A DNA stretch of 54,786 bases from an uncultured Pelagibacteraceae bacterium. Its GTDB lineage: Bacteria > Pseudomonadota > Alphaproteobacteria > Pelagibacterales > Pelagibacteraceae. Below are positions 41,729 to 51,926 of the stretch, piece after piece (the first letter of the stretch is position 1; each line of letters opens with the position of its first letter). A program made the position numbers and the translations under genes. The notes under the pieces were generated by a model. The model was not told where the DNA came from and made no database searches. It worked only from the letters and a program-made list of their open reading frames with translations. Where the stretch lies: assembly GCA_902551445.1 (NCBI GenBank), contig CACDDB010000003.1, positions 1 to 54,786 on the forward strand. The letters are read 5' to 3'.

Positions 41729-43527
41729 TGAAGTTTTTTTTTATTTTCAAATAAACCACTAAGCTGTTCAATCATGACGTCACCAAGCTCTTGAACATCA
41801 CTTATTTTAATTGCTTTTTGGTAATACCTTGAAACATCATGACCAATTCCAATTGCTAAAATTTCGATATCTGATTTTGTTTCAATAAATTTAACAACTT
41901 TTTTAAGATGTTTTTCTAAAAAATCCCCAGAATTAACTGATAAAGTAGAATCATCCACTGGGGCTCCATCGGAAATTACCATTAGGATTTTTCTTTCCTC
42001 TTTTCTTTTGTTTAGTCTATTGTAGGCCCAAGTTATTGCTTCTCCATCGATGTTTTCTTTTAATAATCCTTCTTTTAACATAAGTCCTAAATTTTTTTTA
42101 CTTTGCCTCCAATGAATATCTGCCCCTTTGTAAATAATATGTCTTAAATCATTTAATCTTCCTGGGCTTTTTGGTTTATTATTTTTATTCCAAGCTTCTC
42201 TACTTTTTCCACCTTTCCAATTTTTTGTAGTAAATCCAAGAATTTCTACTTTTACAGAGCATCTCTCAAGTGTTCTTGAAAGTATATCAGCACATAATGC
42301 AGCAATAGTTATTGGTCTACCTCTCATCGAACCAGAATTATCAATTAATAAAGTTACAATGGTATCTTTAAAGTCATAGTCTTTTTCTTTTTTAAAAGAA
42401 AGTGAGTTATAAGGATCTATTATGACTCTTGTTAGTTTTGAACTATCAAGGAGACCTTCTTCCAAATCAAATTCCCAAGCACGGTTTTGTTTGGCCATTA
42501 GTTGTCGCTGGAGTTTATTAGCAAGTTTTAAAATTAAATCTTGAAAGCTTACCAATTGTTGATCTAAATTCTTTCTTAGTTTAGAAATTTCTTCTTGAGT
42601 TTCTAGAGTTTCAGCTTTTGCGATCTCATCAAATTCGTTTGTAAATACAGCATATTCTTTATTATTAATATTTTTATTATTTTTTTGAATTACTTTTTCA
42701 GAACTTTGTTTGTCGGATTCAGTATCTATTAATTGTTCATCTAATTTAAAATCGCTTAAATCAAAATCACCATCAATGCCACTTTGATCTTCTTGTTGCT
42801 CCTGCTTTTCTTGTTCGCCAGTTTGCTGATTTTCACTTTCGTTTTCTAGATTGTTTTCGTTGTTATTATCATTTTGCTGTTCTTCTTGTTCTTCATCATT
42901 ATTTTCAGAGTCAAAAATTTCCATCTCTTCAAGTAGTTTAGAAAATTTGGAATTGTAAATTTCTTGTTCTTCAATATTTTTTTTTAAATCAATCAAATGT
43001 TCATTAAAAGACGAATTTAGTTCTTTTTCCCAAAAACTCAAAATTTCCTCAGAAAATCTATTTAGTTTTATGTCTAAAAAATTTTTTAGCATATAGAGCT
43101 CAAAAGCTTCTGCTATATTTACATCTTCTTTTGATTTTAGCTGATCTTTTCTTTTCAAATTAATTTGATTAGCATAGTTCTCTTTAATATTATTAGATAT
43201 ACCTTTGAGCATTTTACTTCCCAAGATTTCATATCTTATCTTTTCAGAAATATCATAAAGTTTTTTACAAGAAGGTTTTTTTGGAGCATTTTTAAGATAA
43301 ATTTTTTTATCAGAAAATTTTATCTTTAATGCCTCAGAGTCAGCTTCTGCCCTCAGTTTAATAAAATCATTTCTTGTATTTAAATTATCTAATTCAAAAA
43401 AATTATAATTTTTTGAACTTTTATTTTGTTTAAACTTTTCATCAATTTTATATTCGTCTGATATGACTTTAACAGTTGAAATTAATGCTTGTTTGAATTT
43501 TTCTTTAATATTATCTTCTTTGTTCAT
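41725..43527 (-). CDS. cobT: CobT-like cobaltochelatase subunit / VWA protein
   Basis: Acidic E/Q/N-rich linker; C-terminal VWA with [19 protein letters not shown]; downstream of cobS. Confidence 0.9.
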   Translation of the reverse strand: MNKEDNIKEKFKQALISTVKVISDEYKIDEKFKQNKSSKNYNFFELDNLNTRNDFIKLRAEADSEALKIKFSDKKIYLKNAPKKPSCKKLYDISEKIRYEILGSKMLKGISNNIKENYANQINLKRKDQLKSKEDVNIAEAFELYMLKNFLDIKLNRFSEEILSFWEKELNSSFNEHLIDLKKNIEEQEIYNSKFSKLLEEMEIFDSENNDEEQEEQQNDNNNENNLENESENQQTGEQEKQEQQEDQSGIDGDFDLSDFKLDEQLIDTESDKQSSEKVIQKNNKNINNKEYAVFTNEFDEIAKAETLETQEEISKLRKNLDQQLVSFQDLILKLANKLQRQLMAKQNRAWEFDLEEGLLDSSKLTRVIIDPYNSLSFKKEKDYDFKDTIVTLLIDNSGSMRGRPITIAALCADILSRTLERCSVKVEILGFTTKNWKGGKSREAWNKNNKPKSPGRLNDLRHIIYKGADIHWRQSKKNLGLMLKEGLLKENIDGEAITWAYNRLNKRKEERKILMVISDGAPVDDSTLSVNSGDFLEKHLKKVVKFIETKSDIEILAIGIGHDVSRYYQKAIKISDVQELGDVMIEQLSGLFENKKKLH

Positions 43528-44502
43528 TTATTTCTGAACATTAATCATAGATTCGGGAAGATCTTCCCCAAAGCATCTTTGATAGTATTCAGCAATTATG
43601 CTTTTTTCTGATTCATCGCACTTATTTAGAAAAGTTACTCTAAATGCATAACCTATATTTTTAAAAATTTCAGAGTTTTCAGCCCAATGTAGCACAGTTC
43701 TAGGACTCATTACCGTTGAAATGTCACCAGAAACAAAACCCTTTCTTGTTAAAGATGCAACTTTAATCATATTAGATACTTTTTCTTTACCTTTAGCGTT
43801 GTTTAGATTTTTATTTTTCGCAATAACTATTTCCATTTCCTTTTCTAAGCTTAAATAGTTTAAGTTAGTTACAATATTCCATCTATCCATTTGAGCTTGG
43901 TTAATTTGTTGGGTACCTGAATATAAGCCCGTTGTATCTCCTAATCCAATAGTATTGGCAGTAGCAAATAATCTGAAATATTCATTTTGTTTTACTACTT
44001 TGTTTTTATCCAAAAGAGTAAAGTATCCATCACTTTCCAAAATCCTTTGTAGAACGAAAAGAACATCTGGACGTCCAGCATCATACTCATCAAAAACTAG
44101 TGCAACTGGGTTTTGAAATGCCCAAGGTAAAATGCCTTCTTTAAATTCTGTAATCTGTTTACCATCTTTAATTATGATTGCATCTTTTCCTATTAAGTCA
44201 ATTCTGCTGATATGGGAGTCTAAATTTATTCTTAAGCATGGCCAGTTTAAACGAGCGGCTATCTGCGTTATGTGAGTACTTTTTCCGGTACCATGATAGC
44301 CATGCACAATAACTTTTTTGTTATGATTAAAGCCACTCAGAATTGCCAATGTAGTATCTGCATCAAATTTATAATCTTTATCAATTTCTGGAACAAATTC
44401 ATTTTTTTTTGAAAACGCACTTACTTCCATATTACTTTCAATGCCGAAAGTTTGTTTTACTGATATTTTTATGTCAGGTTTTATATTTAAATTAGGTGTC
44501 AA
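43528..44502 (-). CDS. cobS: CobS-like cobaltochelatase AAA+ (MoxR) ATPase
   Basis: HGYHGTGKSTHITQIAARLNWP Walker A; LVFDEYDAGRPDVLFVLQRILE Walker B. Confidence 0.93.
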   Translation of the reverse strand: MTPNLNIKPDIKISVKQTFGIESNMEVSAFSKKNEFVPEIDKDYKFDADTTLAILSGFNHNKKVIVHGYHGTGKSTHITQIAARLNWPCLRINLDSHISRIDLIGKDAIIIKDGKQITEFKEGILPWAFQNPVALVFDEYDAGRPDVLFVLQRILESDGYFTLLDKNKVVKQNEYFRLFATANTIGLGDTTGLYSGTQQINQAQMDRWNIVTNLNYLSLEKEMEIVIAKNKNLNNAKGKEKVSNMIKVASLTRKGFVSGDISTVMSPRTVLHWAENSEIFKNIGYAFRVTFLNKCDESEKSIIAEYYQRCFGEDLPESMINVQK

Positions 44503-45019
44503 TTTTTGTCCTATAAGTGTTTTTAAGCTGAGTGTAAGCCAAAGTTATTACTTTTAGTTTATCCTCATATTTTTTATTTCCAGCATTCATATCAGGATGA
44601 AATTTTTTAACAAGTTTTTTAAACTTTTCCTGTACTTTATTCCATTTTAATCCCACGGATATTCCTAGTACACTAAAAGCTTTAATATCATTATTATTAA
44701 ATTTAAATTTTTTTAAATTATTTTTTTTATTAATAAAATTTGCTGATTTAACGTCATCTTTCAAAGCATTATTCCAAAGTATTTTAAAAAAATTGTCACT
44801 TGAACTAAAGCTTTGCGTTGGTTTATGCCAGGTCATATCAGATTTCAAAAAATCGAATATTTCACCCTCAGTCATATCTGAAAAATAATTCCAATTTTTG
44901 TTAAATTCTTTAATATGAACTAAACATAGTAGCTTGTATTTTTTGCTATTATCTTTCTCAGTAGGAGCTCTATATTCTCCAATTTCGAAACAATTTTCCC
45001 AAGCACATAAATTTTTCAT
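44492..45019 (-). CDS. J-domain (DnaJ-like) protein
   Basis: C-terminal J domain: FSVLGISVGLKWNKVQEKFKKLVKKFHPDMNAGNKKYEDKLKVITLAYTQLKN with HPD. Confidence 0.9.
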   Translation of the reverse strand: MKNLCAWENCFEIGEYRAPTEKDNSKKYKLLCLVHIKEFNKNWNYFSDMTEGEIFDFLKSDMTWHKPTQSFSSSDNFFKILWNNALKDDVKSANFINKKNNLKKFKFNNNDIKAFSVLGISVGLKWNKVQEKFKKLVKKFHPDMNAGNKKYEDKLKVITLAYTQLKNTYRTKIDT

Positions 45020-45036
45020 GATATATATTATATATT

Positions 45037-45300
45037 ATGGATATAAATCAATTATCAGAAATAGTAAAAAAAAAAATTTCTGACAAAATAAATGTACAAA
45101 GTATAATTGTAGAAGACAAAACTTTCTTACATAAAAATCACAAGTCTTCAGAAAAAAATAAATTTCACCTAAAAATAACAATTAAATCAAAAGAATTAAA
45201 TATTAACAATGTTAATTCGACCAGAGTAATTTATAAAATCTTAGATGAAGAAATAAAAAGACACATACATTCTATTCAAATTTTATTTGCTAATAATTGA
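45037..45300 (+). CDS. bolA: BolA-family protein
   Basis: 87 aa; position divergent from the dnaJ-cobS-cobT operon; TRVIYKILDEEIKRHIHSIQILFA. Confidence 0.85.
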   Translation: MDINQLSEIVKKKISDKINVQSIIVEDKTFLHKNHKSSEKNKFHLKITIKSKELNINNVNSTRVIYKILDEEIKRHIHSIQILFANN

Positions 45301-46385
45301 TTTAAGAAAGAGTTAATTTTATCAATTTTAAAATTTAAATTTATTTCAGCTTTCCCAATTTTTTTTAATAAAATTAAATTTATTTTTTTAGAATTATTTT
45401 TATCTAATTTCATAAAATTCACTATTTTCTTTATATCCTTTCTTTTAAAAAATTTTTTAACATTTATCTTTAAATTTAATGATTTAATGTGATTTAAAAC
45501 TTCTACTAATTGTTTTTTATTTAAAATACTTAATTGATTACTAAATTTTACTGCACTTTCAATTCCTAGTATGACCGCTTCTCCATGATTGAGTTTGCTT
45601 GAATATCCTTTTGTTGCTTCAAAAGCGTGTGCAAAAGTATGTCCTAAATTTAAAACTTTTCTATAGTTTTTTTCTTTTTCATCATTTTCAACGACATACT
45701 TTTTTATTTTACAACTATCTAGTATAGCTTTTTCTATAAATGGACTATTTAAATTTAAAATATTTTTTTTATTAATATTAATAAATTTAAAATTATTTGA
45801 ATTTGAAATTAATGCATGTTTTAATATTTCGCCATATCCACAAATTATTTCTCTTTTAGGTAAAGATTTAAGCAGCGAAGTATCTGAGATTACCAAGTCA
45901 GGTTGGTAAAATGATCCTATCATATTTTTGCCAAATCGATTGTTAATTCCAGTTTTACCTCCTATAGATGAGTCAACTTGTGCCAATAAAGTACTTGGCA
46001 GATTAATAAATTTTATTCCTCTTTTGTAGATGCTTGCTGCAAATCCTGAAACATCTCCAGTTATACCTCCACCCAATGAAACTACACAATCTTGTCTACC
46101 AAAGTTATATTTAAATAGTATTTTTATAATACTATCTACAATTGTTAGATTTTTATTTTTTTCACAAGCATTAAAAAAATATAAAACTTTTTTTTTACAA
46201 TTTATTGATTTTTTTAATATATTAATTTTTTTTTTAGGAACATTTTTATCTATAATAACTAGACATTTATCAAATTTAATTTTTTCAGATTTTAAAATTG
46301 ATGAAAATTTACTTAATATTTTTGAACCTAAGAATATATTATATTTTTTTGAAATAGTTTTTATAGGTAATTTAGCAATTTTCAT
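45276..46385 (-). CDS. aroB: 3-dehydroquinate synthase
   Basis: VSLGGGITGDVSGFAASIYKRGIKFINLPSTLLAQVDSSIGGKTGIN; LNLGHTFAHAFE. Confidence 0.96.
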   Translation of the reverse strand: MKIAKLPIKTISKKYNIFLGSKILSKFSSILKSEKIKFDKCLVIIDKNVPKKKINILKKSINCKKKVLYFFNACEKNKNLTIVDSIIKILFKYNFGRQDCVVSLGGGITGDVSGFAASIYKRGIKFINLPSTLLAQVDSSIGGKTGINNRFGKNMIGSFYQPDLVISDTSLLKSLPKREIICGYGEILKHALISNSNNFKFININKKNILNLNSPFIEKAILDSCKIKKYVVENDEKEKNYRKVLNLGHTFAHAFEATKGYSSKLNHGEAVILGIESAVKFSNQLSILNKKQLVEVLNHIKSLNLKINVKKFFKRKDIKKIVNFMKLDKNNSKKINLILLKKIGKAEINLNFKIDKINSFLNQLLANKI

Positions 46386-46884
46386 AAAAATTTTTAATTT
46401 TCATTACTATCTCATTTTTGGAAAGATTTTCACAGTCTATTTTGTAGTTAGCTAAAGTATATTTTTTTGACCTCTCTATAATCATTTTATTAATTTTTTT
46501 TTCAGAAATATTAATTGCCAAAGGTCTTTTTTTACTATTTATGATTCTTTTCTTTATTGTTGATGAACTCCAGTTGAGCCATATAGATATATGATTGGAT
46601 AAGACTTTTTTTCTTATATCTTCATTAACAAACGCTCCTCCACCAAGAGATATAACAGTTTTCTTTTTATCAAGGATTTTGAGCGAATTTTTAAGCTCAG
46701 TTTTTCTAAAATACTCTTCACCCTTTATTTCAAAAATTTCACGAATTTTCATTCCTTCTTTGTTTTCAATATAATTATCAACATCCACAAATTCTAAATT
46801 TATTTTTTTTGATAATAAAAATCCTATAGTTGATTTTCCAGAACCCATCATTCCTATTAATACTAAACTTTTATCTGATTTCAT
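46372..46884 (-). CDS. aroK: Shikimate kinase
   Basis: LIGMMGSGKSTIGFLLSKKINLEFVDVDNYIE; SLGGGAFVNEDIR; KRPLA. Confidence 0.95.
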   Translation of the reverse strand: MKSDKSLVLIGMMGSGKSTIGFLLSKKINLEFVDVDNYIENKEGMKIREIFEIKGEEYFRKTELKNSLKILDKKKTVISLGGGAFVNEDIRKKVLSNHISIWLNWSSSTIKKRIINSKKRPLAINISEKKINKMIIERSKKYTLANYKIDCENLSKNEIVMKIKNFYENC

Positions 46885-46941
46885 AAGTTTCTATCTTGAA
46901 AAAACACAAATATGTCTTAATTTGAAATTAACTAAGGTTAT

Positions 46942-47127
46942 ATGCAATTTTACAAAAAAACAAGGTCTGGTCCTTTATCTAGCTTAGGAAAATTTCTAGT
47001 AAAAATAATTATCATTGGAGCGGTTCTTTTAATAGTAACTTTCCTAGTTGACAAAATAGATTTTCCTTCACCAAATAAAAAAATAGAAAAAATTGTTCCT
47101 AATGAAAATCTTAGAATTGTTAAATAA
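46942..47127 (+). CDS. Small single-TM protein of unknown function
   Basis: 61 aa with one hydrophobic span FLVKIIIIGAVLLIVTFLV; overlaps the next gene. Confidence 0.6.
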   Translation: MQFYKKTRSGPLSSLGKFLVKIIIIGAVLLIVTFLVDKIDFPSPNKKIEKIVPNENLRIVK

Positions 47128-48853
47128 ACATTTAAAAGCTTTCTTTATAATTTGCTTATTTTTTTCATGCAATGCTATTTCAGAAGAGGCAGTGGATATT
47201 TGGAAAATTGATACAAAAAAAATAACAGAAAATAGTAACAAAAAAAATCCAAGTGAAGGTAATACTGAAAATTCTATTTATGAAATGCAAAGTGAAAAAA
47301 ATAAAGATACTCAAATTATAAAAGAAGAACCTACTGACTCTGAAAAAATAAAACTTGCTGGAATATTTGATCCTGAAGAGTTTGGACTTTCTTTAGATAT
47401 GTGGTCGGATTCAAATGGAAAAATAATTAAATCAATTTTGAAAAAAATTGACAAGACCAGAATATCAGAAGACTCAAAAGAAATATTAAGTATTGCTCTT
47501 CTTACAAATTCTTACATTCCTCAAAAAAATATTACTACTGAAGAATTTTTAGATTTTAAAACTAAATATTTAATTAAATCAGAAGATTTAAATTTAATTA
47601 AATTATTCATAAGCAAAAATAAAGAACTAGAAAATAATGATTCACTAATTATTTATTATTTAGATCAAAATTTATCATCCTCAGATCTTGAAAGCGCATG
47701 TAGTATATTTGACGAAGTCTTAAATTATTCTAGCGAATATATATCAAAGTTTAAAATTTATTGTTTATATAATGAAAACAAAAAAAATGAAGCACAACTA
47801 CTTTTTGATTTAAAAAAAGAATTAGGATTTAATGATGAATCATTCGAAAATAAATTTAATCTTCTAATGGGCCTTAGTTCAAAAAATAATAAAGAAGTTT
47901 CCGAAAAAAATATTTTAGAATTTCATATTTCACATAGGTTAGACGAAAATTTTTCATATGTCCCAAATGAAAATACACCAGACATTATATGGAAGTATCT
48001 TTCAACATCTAATTTGCTTGAAAAAACTTCTACTATAGATTTAGAAAATATAGAAAAAATAAAATTAATAGAAAAAGCAACACACCAACAAAATTACGAA
48101 GAGAAAGATCTTTTAAATCTTTATAAAAGATTTCAGTTTGGAATTGATCAATTATTAAATGCAAAAGACTCTTACAAGTTATTACCATCTTACGAAGGCC
48201 GAGCTTTAATTTATCAAAAATTACTATTAACGAGCGATGTAGAGGAAAAACTATTTTTATCATCAAAATTAAAAAAATTATTTACTGAAGAGCAAATAGG
48301 AAATGCTTTTAATGAAGAATTATCTAAAATACTTAAAGAAATTAAAATAGAAGAAATACCATCAAATTATTCTACTTTTTATAAAAAAAATTTACTAGGC
48401 AGCAAAAAGCAAGAAATTAAAATTACTTTCAATAACAAAATAGTACATCAATCAAAACTTTTAAAATACTTTATTGAGAATCAAGAAATAAAAAAAGTTC
48501 AAAAGGAAACCAATGATCTTTTAAAAAAAATGAAAAAAAACAAAAAATACTATTTTACCACAAAAGATATAATTTTATTGGAATCTCTTAAATCTGATGG
48601 TGTTGAAATCGATAAAAAAAATCAAGAAATATATGAAGTAAATAAACCAGACATACCATACGATATGCAGATAATGATAAATAAAAATGAAACAGGATTA
48701 TTTTTATTAAGATTAGTAGAAATAATTGGCGAAGACAAAGTAACCGACCTAGGAACCGAAACTCTTTATTTTATTATAAGTGCATTAAACCAGATAAATT
48801 TAGATCCAGTAAGAGATAAAATTTTACTAAAAGTACTTCCTTTAAAAGTTTAA
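47102..48853 (+). CDS. Exported protein of unknown function (start probably 47102; ORF extends to 47093)
   Basis: Signal-peptide-like MKILELLNKHLKAFFIICLFFSCNAISEE; long alpha-helical body, no family recognised. Confidence 0.8.
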   Translation: MKILELLNKHLKAFFIICLFFSCNAISEEAVDIWKIDTKKITENSNKKNPSEGNTENSIYEMQSEKNKDTQIIKEEPTDSEKIKLAGIFDPEEFGLSLDMWSDSNGKIIKSILKKIDKTRISEDSKEILSIALLTNSYIPQKNITTEEFLDFKTKYLIKSEDLNLIKLFISKNKELENNDSLIIYYLDQNLSSSDLESACSIFDEVLNYSSEYISKFKIYCLYNENKKNEAQLLFDLKKELGFNDESFENKFNLLMGLSSKNNKEVSEKNILEFHISHRLDENFSYVPNENTPDIIWKYLSTSNLLEKTSTIDLENIEKIKLIEKATHQQNYEEKDLLNLYKRFQFGIDQLLNAKDSYKLLPSYEGRALIYQKLLLTSDVEEKLFLSSKLKKLFTEEQIGNAFNEELSKILKEIKIEEIPSNYSTFYKKNLLGSKKQEIKITFNNKIVHQSKLLKYFIENQEIKKVQKETNDLLKKMKKNKKYYFTTKDIILLESLKSDGVEIDKKNQEIYEVNKPDIPYDMQIMINKNETGLFLLRLVEIIGEDKVTDLGTETLYFIISALNQINLDPVRDKILLKVLPLKV

Positions 48854-48873
48854 ATTTTATATAAATTTAATTA

Positions 48874-49398
48874 ATGGCAATAAAAACTATTTTAACAGAA
48901 CCTAATAAGATTTTAAGACAGATTTCAAAAACTGTAGCACGTGTTGGTAAAGAAGAGCAATCTTTGATGAATGATATGTTGGATACAATGTATAATGCAA
49001 AAGGAATAGGTCTTGCCGCTATTCAAATTGGCGTTCCAAAAAGAATAATTGTTTTAGATATTTCCAAAGAAGAAAATAAAAAAGAACCGATGTTTTTTGT
49101 TAATCCAGTTATTAAAAATAAAAATTTGAAATTATCAACTTATGAAGAAGGTTGTTTATCAGTTCCAAATCAGTTTGCAGAGATTGACAGACCAAGCGAA
49201 TGCATAGTTGAGTATTTAGACTTTAATGGCCAAGAAAAATTATTAGACGCGAAAGGATTGTTGGCAACTTGTATACAACATGAAATGGATCACTTGGAAG
49301 GAATATTATTTATAGATTATCTCTCAAAACTTAAGAAATCAATGATTATTAAAAAACTATCTAAACAGAAAGATAAAGTGGATAGAATAGTTGTTTAA
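48874..49398 (+). CDS. def: Peptide deformylase
   Basis: GIGLAAIQIG, EEGCLSVP, QHEMDHLEG. Confidence 0.97.
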   Translation: MAIKTILTEPNKILRQISKTVARVGKEEQSLMNDMLDTMYNAKGIGLAAIQIGVPKRIIVLDISKEENKKEPMFFVNPVIKNKNLKLSTYEEGCLSVPNQFAEIDRPSECIVEYLDFNGQEKLLDAKGLLATCIQHEMDHLEGILFIDYLSKLKKSMIIKKLSKQKDKVDRIVV

Positions 49399-49401
49399 TG
49401 A

Positions 49402-50331
49402 ATGAATAAAAAAATAGTTTTCATGGGTACATCTAACTTTGCTGTGCCAATACTTAAGTCATTATATCAGAATGGTTTTCCTATATCAGTAGTTTATACA
49501 CAACCACCTAAAAAATCTAATAGAGGTCTAAAAGTCAATAAATCTCCTATACATATTTTTTCAGAAACTTTAAATTATGAAGTCAGAACACCAATTACTT
49601 TAAAAAATAACTATAAAGAAAAAGAAATACTTAAAAAATTAGATGCAGATTTAGCTATAGTTGTAGCTTATGGCCATATCATTCCTAAAGATATATTAGA
49701 ACTAAGTAAAAATGGATTTATAAATATACATGCTTCTCAACTACCTAAATGGAGAGGCGCTGCACCTATTCAAAGATCTCTAATAAACCAAGATAAAGAG
49801 ACAGGAATTAGCATAATGAAAATTGATGAAAATTTAGATGAGGGTCCAGTCTACAATACTTTTTCAACAAATATAAAAGATAATGAAAATGCTATGGATT
49901 TATCAATTCGATTAGCAAATATAGCTGCAGAAAAAATTTTAAACTGTTTAGAGGATATTTTTAATAATAAGGCAGTTTTTTATGAACAAGACCATAACAA
50001 GGCTACTTATGCGAATAAAATAGAAAAATCTGAGGGTAAAATTTTATGGGAGCAGGGTGCAAAAGAAATTTTAGGAAAAATTAATGGTTTATATCCTTCA
50101 CCAGGCGCATGGTTTATATTTAAAAATGAACGTTATAAAATTTTAAAGGCAGAAGTTTCAAACGCCAAAGGACAGCCAGGATTAATCTTAAATGAAAATT
50201 TTGAAGTAGGCTGCAAGGATTTTTCTATTAAAATTTTAGAAATTCAAAGAGAAGGAAAAAAGGTTCAAAAAATTAAAGAATTTCTTCTTGGTACTCAAAT
50301 AAAAAAAGGTACAAATCTTAAAAATGCATAG
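49402..50331 (+). CDS. fmt: Methionyl-tRNA formyltransferase
   Basis: VFMGTSNFAVPIL; INIHASQLPKWRGAAPIQRSLI. Confidence 0.97.
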   Translation: MNKKIVFMGTSNFAVPILKSLYQNGFPISVVYTQPPKKSNRGLKVNKSPIHIFSETLNYEVRTPITLKNNYKEKEILKKLDADLAIVVAYGHIIPKDILELSKNGFINIHASQLPKWRGAAPIQRSLINQDKETGISIMKIDENLDEGPVYNTFSTNIKDNENAMDLSIRLANIAAEKILNCLEDIFNNKAVFYEQDHNKATYANKIEKSEGKILWEQGAKEILGKINGLYPSPGAWFIFKNERYKILKAEVSNAKGQPGLILNENFEVGCKDFSIKILEIQREGKKVQKIKEFLLGTQIKKGTNLKNA

Positions 50332-51064
50332 GTATCAGATTATAATCGAGTATGATGGAAACAACCTTTATGGTTTTCAAATACAGAAAAAAGGTAATAC
50401 GGTTCAAAAATTAGTTCAGTCGACAATTTCAAAAATATTAAAAGAAAAAATAAAAATTACTGGCGCTGGCAGAACAGACAAAAATGTTAATTCGTGGGGT
50501 CAATCAGCTCACTTTGACACTAAAAAAAAAATTATTAATACAAAAAAATTTATTTACTCTTTAAATTTTTTTTTAAATAAAAAATTAATTTCAATACTAG
50601 AAATAAAAAAAAGAAATCTGAATTTCCATGCAAGATATTCTGCCAAAGAAAGAATTTATGAATATATTGTTCTTAATAGATTAGCTTCGCCATCAATAGA
50701 TAGAAATAAAGTTTGGCATATTAGAAAAAAACTAGATCTAAAAATAATGAAAAAGGCTGCAAAAATGCTTTTAGGTAAAAAAGATTTTAAAACTTTTCAG
50801 GCTTCAAATTGCTATTCACCGACTTCGATAAAAACGTTAAAAAAAATTAATATAAAACAAAGAAATGAAAAAATTGAATTTCTATTTAAATCCAAGTCTT
50901 TTTTAAGAAATCAAGTTAGATCTATGGTTGGCTGCCTAGTATATGTAGGACAAAAAAAATGGAATTTAAAAAAATTTGAAAATGTATTTAAATCAAAAAA
51001 AAGAAAACTTTGCGCTCCTCCAGCACCGGCTCATGGTCTTTATTTATTAAAAGTCAATTATTAG
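50324..51064 (+). CDS. truA: tRNA pseudouridine(38-40) synthase
   Basis: IEYDGNNLYGFQIQK; GAGRTDKNVNSWGQSAHFDT; RNQVRSMVGCLV. Confidence 0.96.
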   Translation: MHRYQIIIEYDGNNLYGFQIQKKGNTVQKLVQSTISKILKEKIKITGAGRTDKNVNSWGQSAHFDTKKKIINTKKFIYSLNFFLNKKLISILEIKKRNLNFHARYSAKERIYEYIVLNRLASPSIDRNKVWHIRKKLDLKIMKKAAKMLLGKKDFKTFQASNCYSPTSIKTLKKINIKQRNEKIEFLFKSKSFLRNQVRSMVGCLVYVGQKKWNLKKFENVFKSKKRKLCAPPAPAHGLYLLKVNY

Positions 51065-51908
51065 TTTTTCTTACAAAGAATACGAAGATTAGAGAAGTGA
51101 CAAACATTATCAAGCTATAAGTTGCGGCAGGTATTACGTATACACCACCTCCAAATAATGTTGTCCCAACGAAAATAGCAAGAGTACCATTTTGCAAACC
51201 ACATTCTATAGCAATACATTTTTTTTGAGAGTTGCCAGTACCAAGTAGTTGAGCAACATAAAAAGCAGTAATCATCATTACAACATTTAATATTAGTGTT
51301 ATTAGTCCAGCATCAGCAAAATACGAAACAATATTGTCTTTTTCTGCTAAAATGGCTCCCAGCAAGACAATAACAAACAATACCATTGAAATTTTTTTAG
51401 CGACCGGTTCAAATTTTAAAGCTGTATTTGATGCAAATTTTCTAAATACCATTCCAATAATTACAGGAACTGTAACAATTAAAAACATACTAATTGCCAT
51501 ACTAGTTAAAGAAATATTTTGAGTAATATTATTTACATTTAATAAGTTTAATGAAGTTATTATAACAAAAGGTACTGTTACAACGCACATCAAACTAATT
51601 ATTGCCGTAAGTGACACCGAAAGAGCAACATCTCCTTTTGCAAATGATGTTAGTATGTTTGAAGTAACCCCACCAGGTGCAGCAGCAATTATCATAACTC
51701 CTATAGCTAGTTCTGGTGATATTGGCCAAATAGAAATTAAGATAAAGGCAATTACTGGAAGTAAAATAATTTGACTTATAGCTCCTACAAAAAAATCTTT
51801 CGGTTGTTTGATAATTCTTAAAAAATCTGAGCTTGTAAGTCCCAAGCCAAGTGCAAACATAATAAATGCCAAAGCTAAAGGTAAAAAAATATCAGTTACT
51901 ATGCTCAT
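51054..51908 (-). CDS. BASS-family (bile acid:sodium symporter-like) transporter
   Basis: Polytopic; AAPGGVTSNILTSFAKGDVALSVSLTAI; IECGLQNGTLAIFVG. Confidence 0.9.
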   Translation of the reverse strand: MSIVTDIFLPLALAFIMFALGLGLTSSDFLRIIKQPKDFFVGAISQIILLPVIAFILISIWPISPELAIGVMIIAAAPGGVTSNILTSFAKGDVALSVSLTAIISLMCVVTVPFVIITSLNLLNVNNITQNISLTSMAISMFLIVTVPVIIGMVFRKFASNTALKFEPVAKKISMVLFVIVLLGAILAEKDNIVSYFADAGLITLILNVVMMITAFYVAQLLGTGNSQKKCIAIECGLQNGTLAIFVGTTLFGGGVYVIPAATYSLIMFVTSLIFVFFVRKTNN

Positions 51909-51926
51909 TTAATTATTAATATACTA

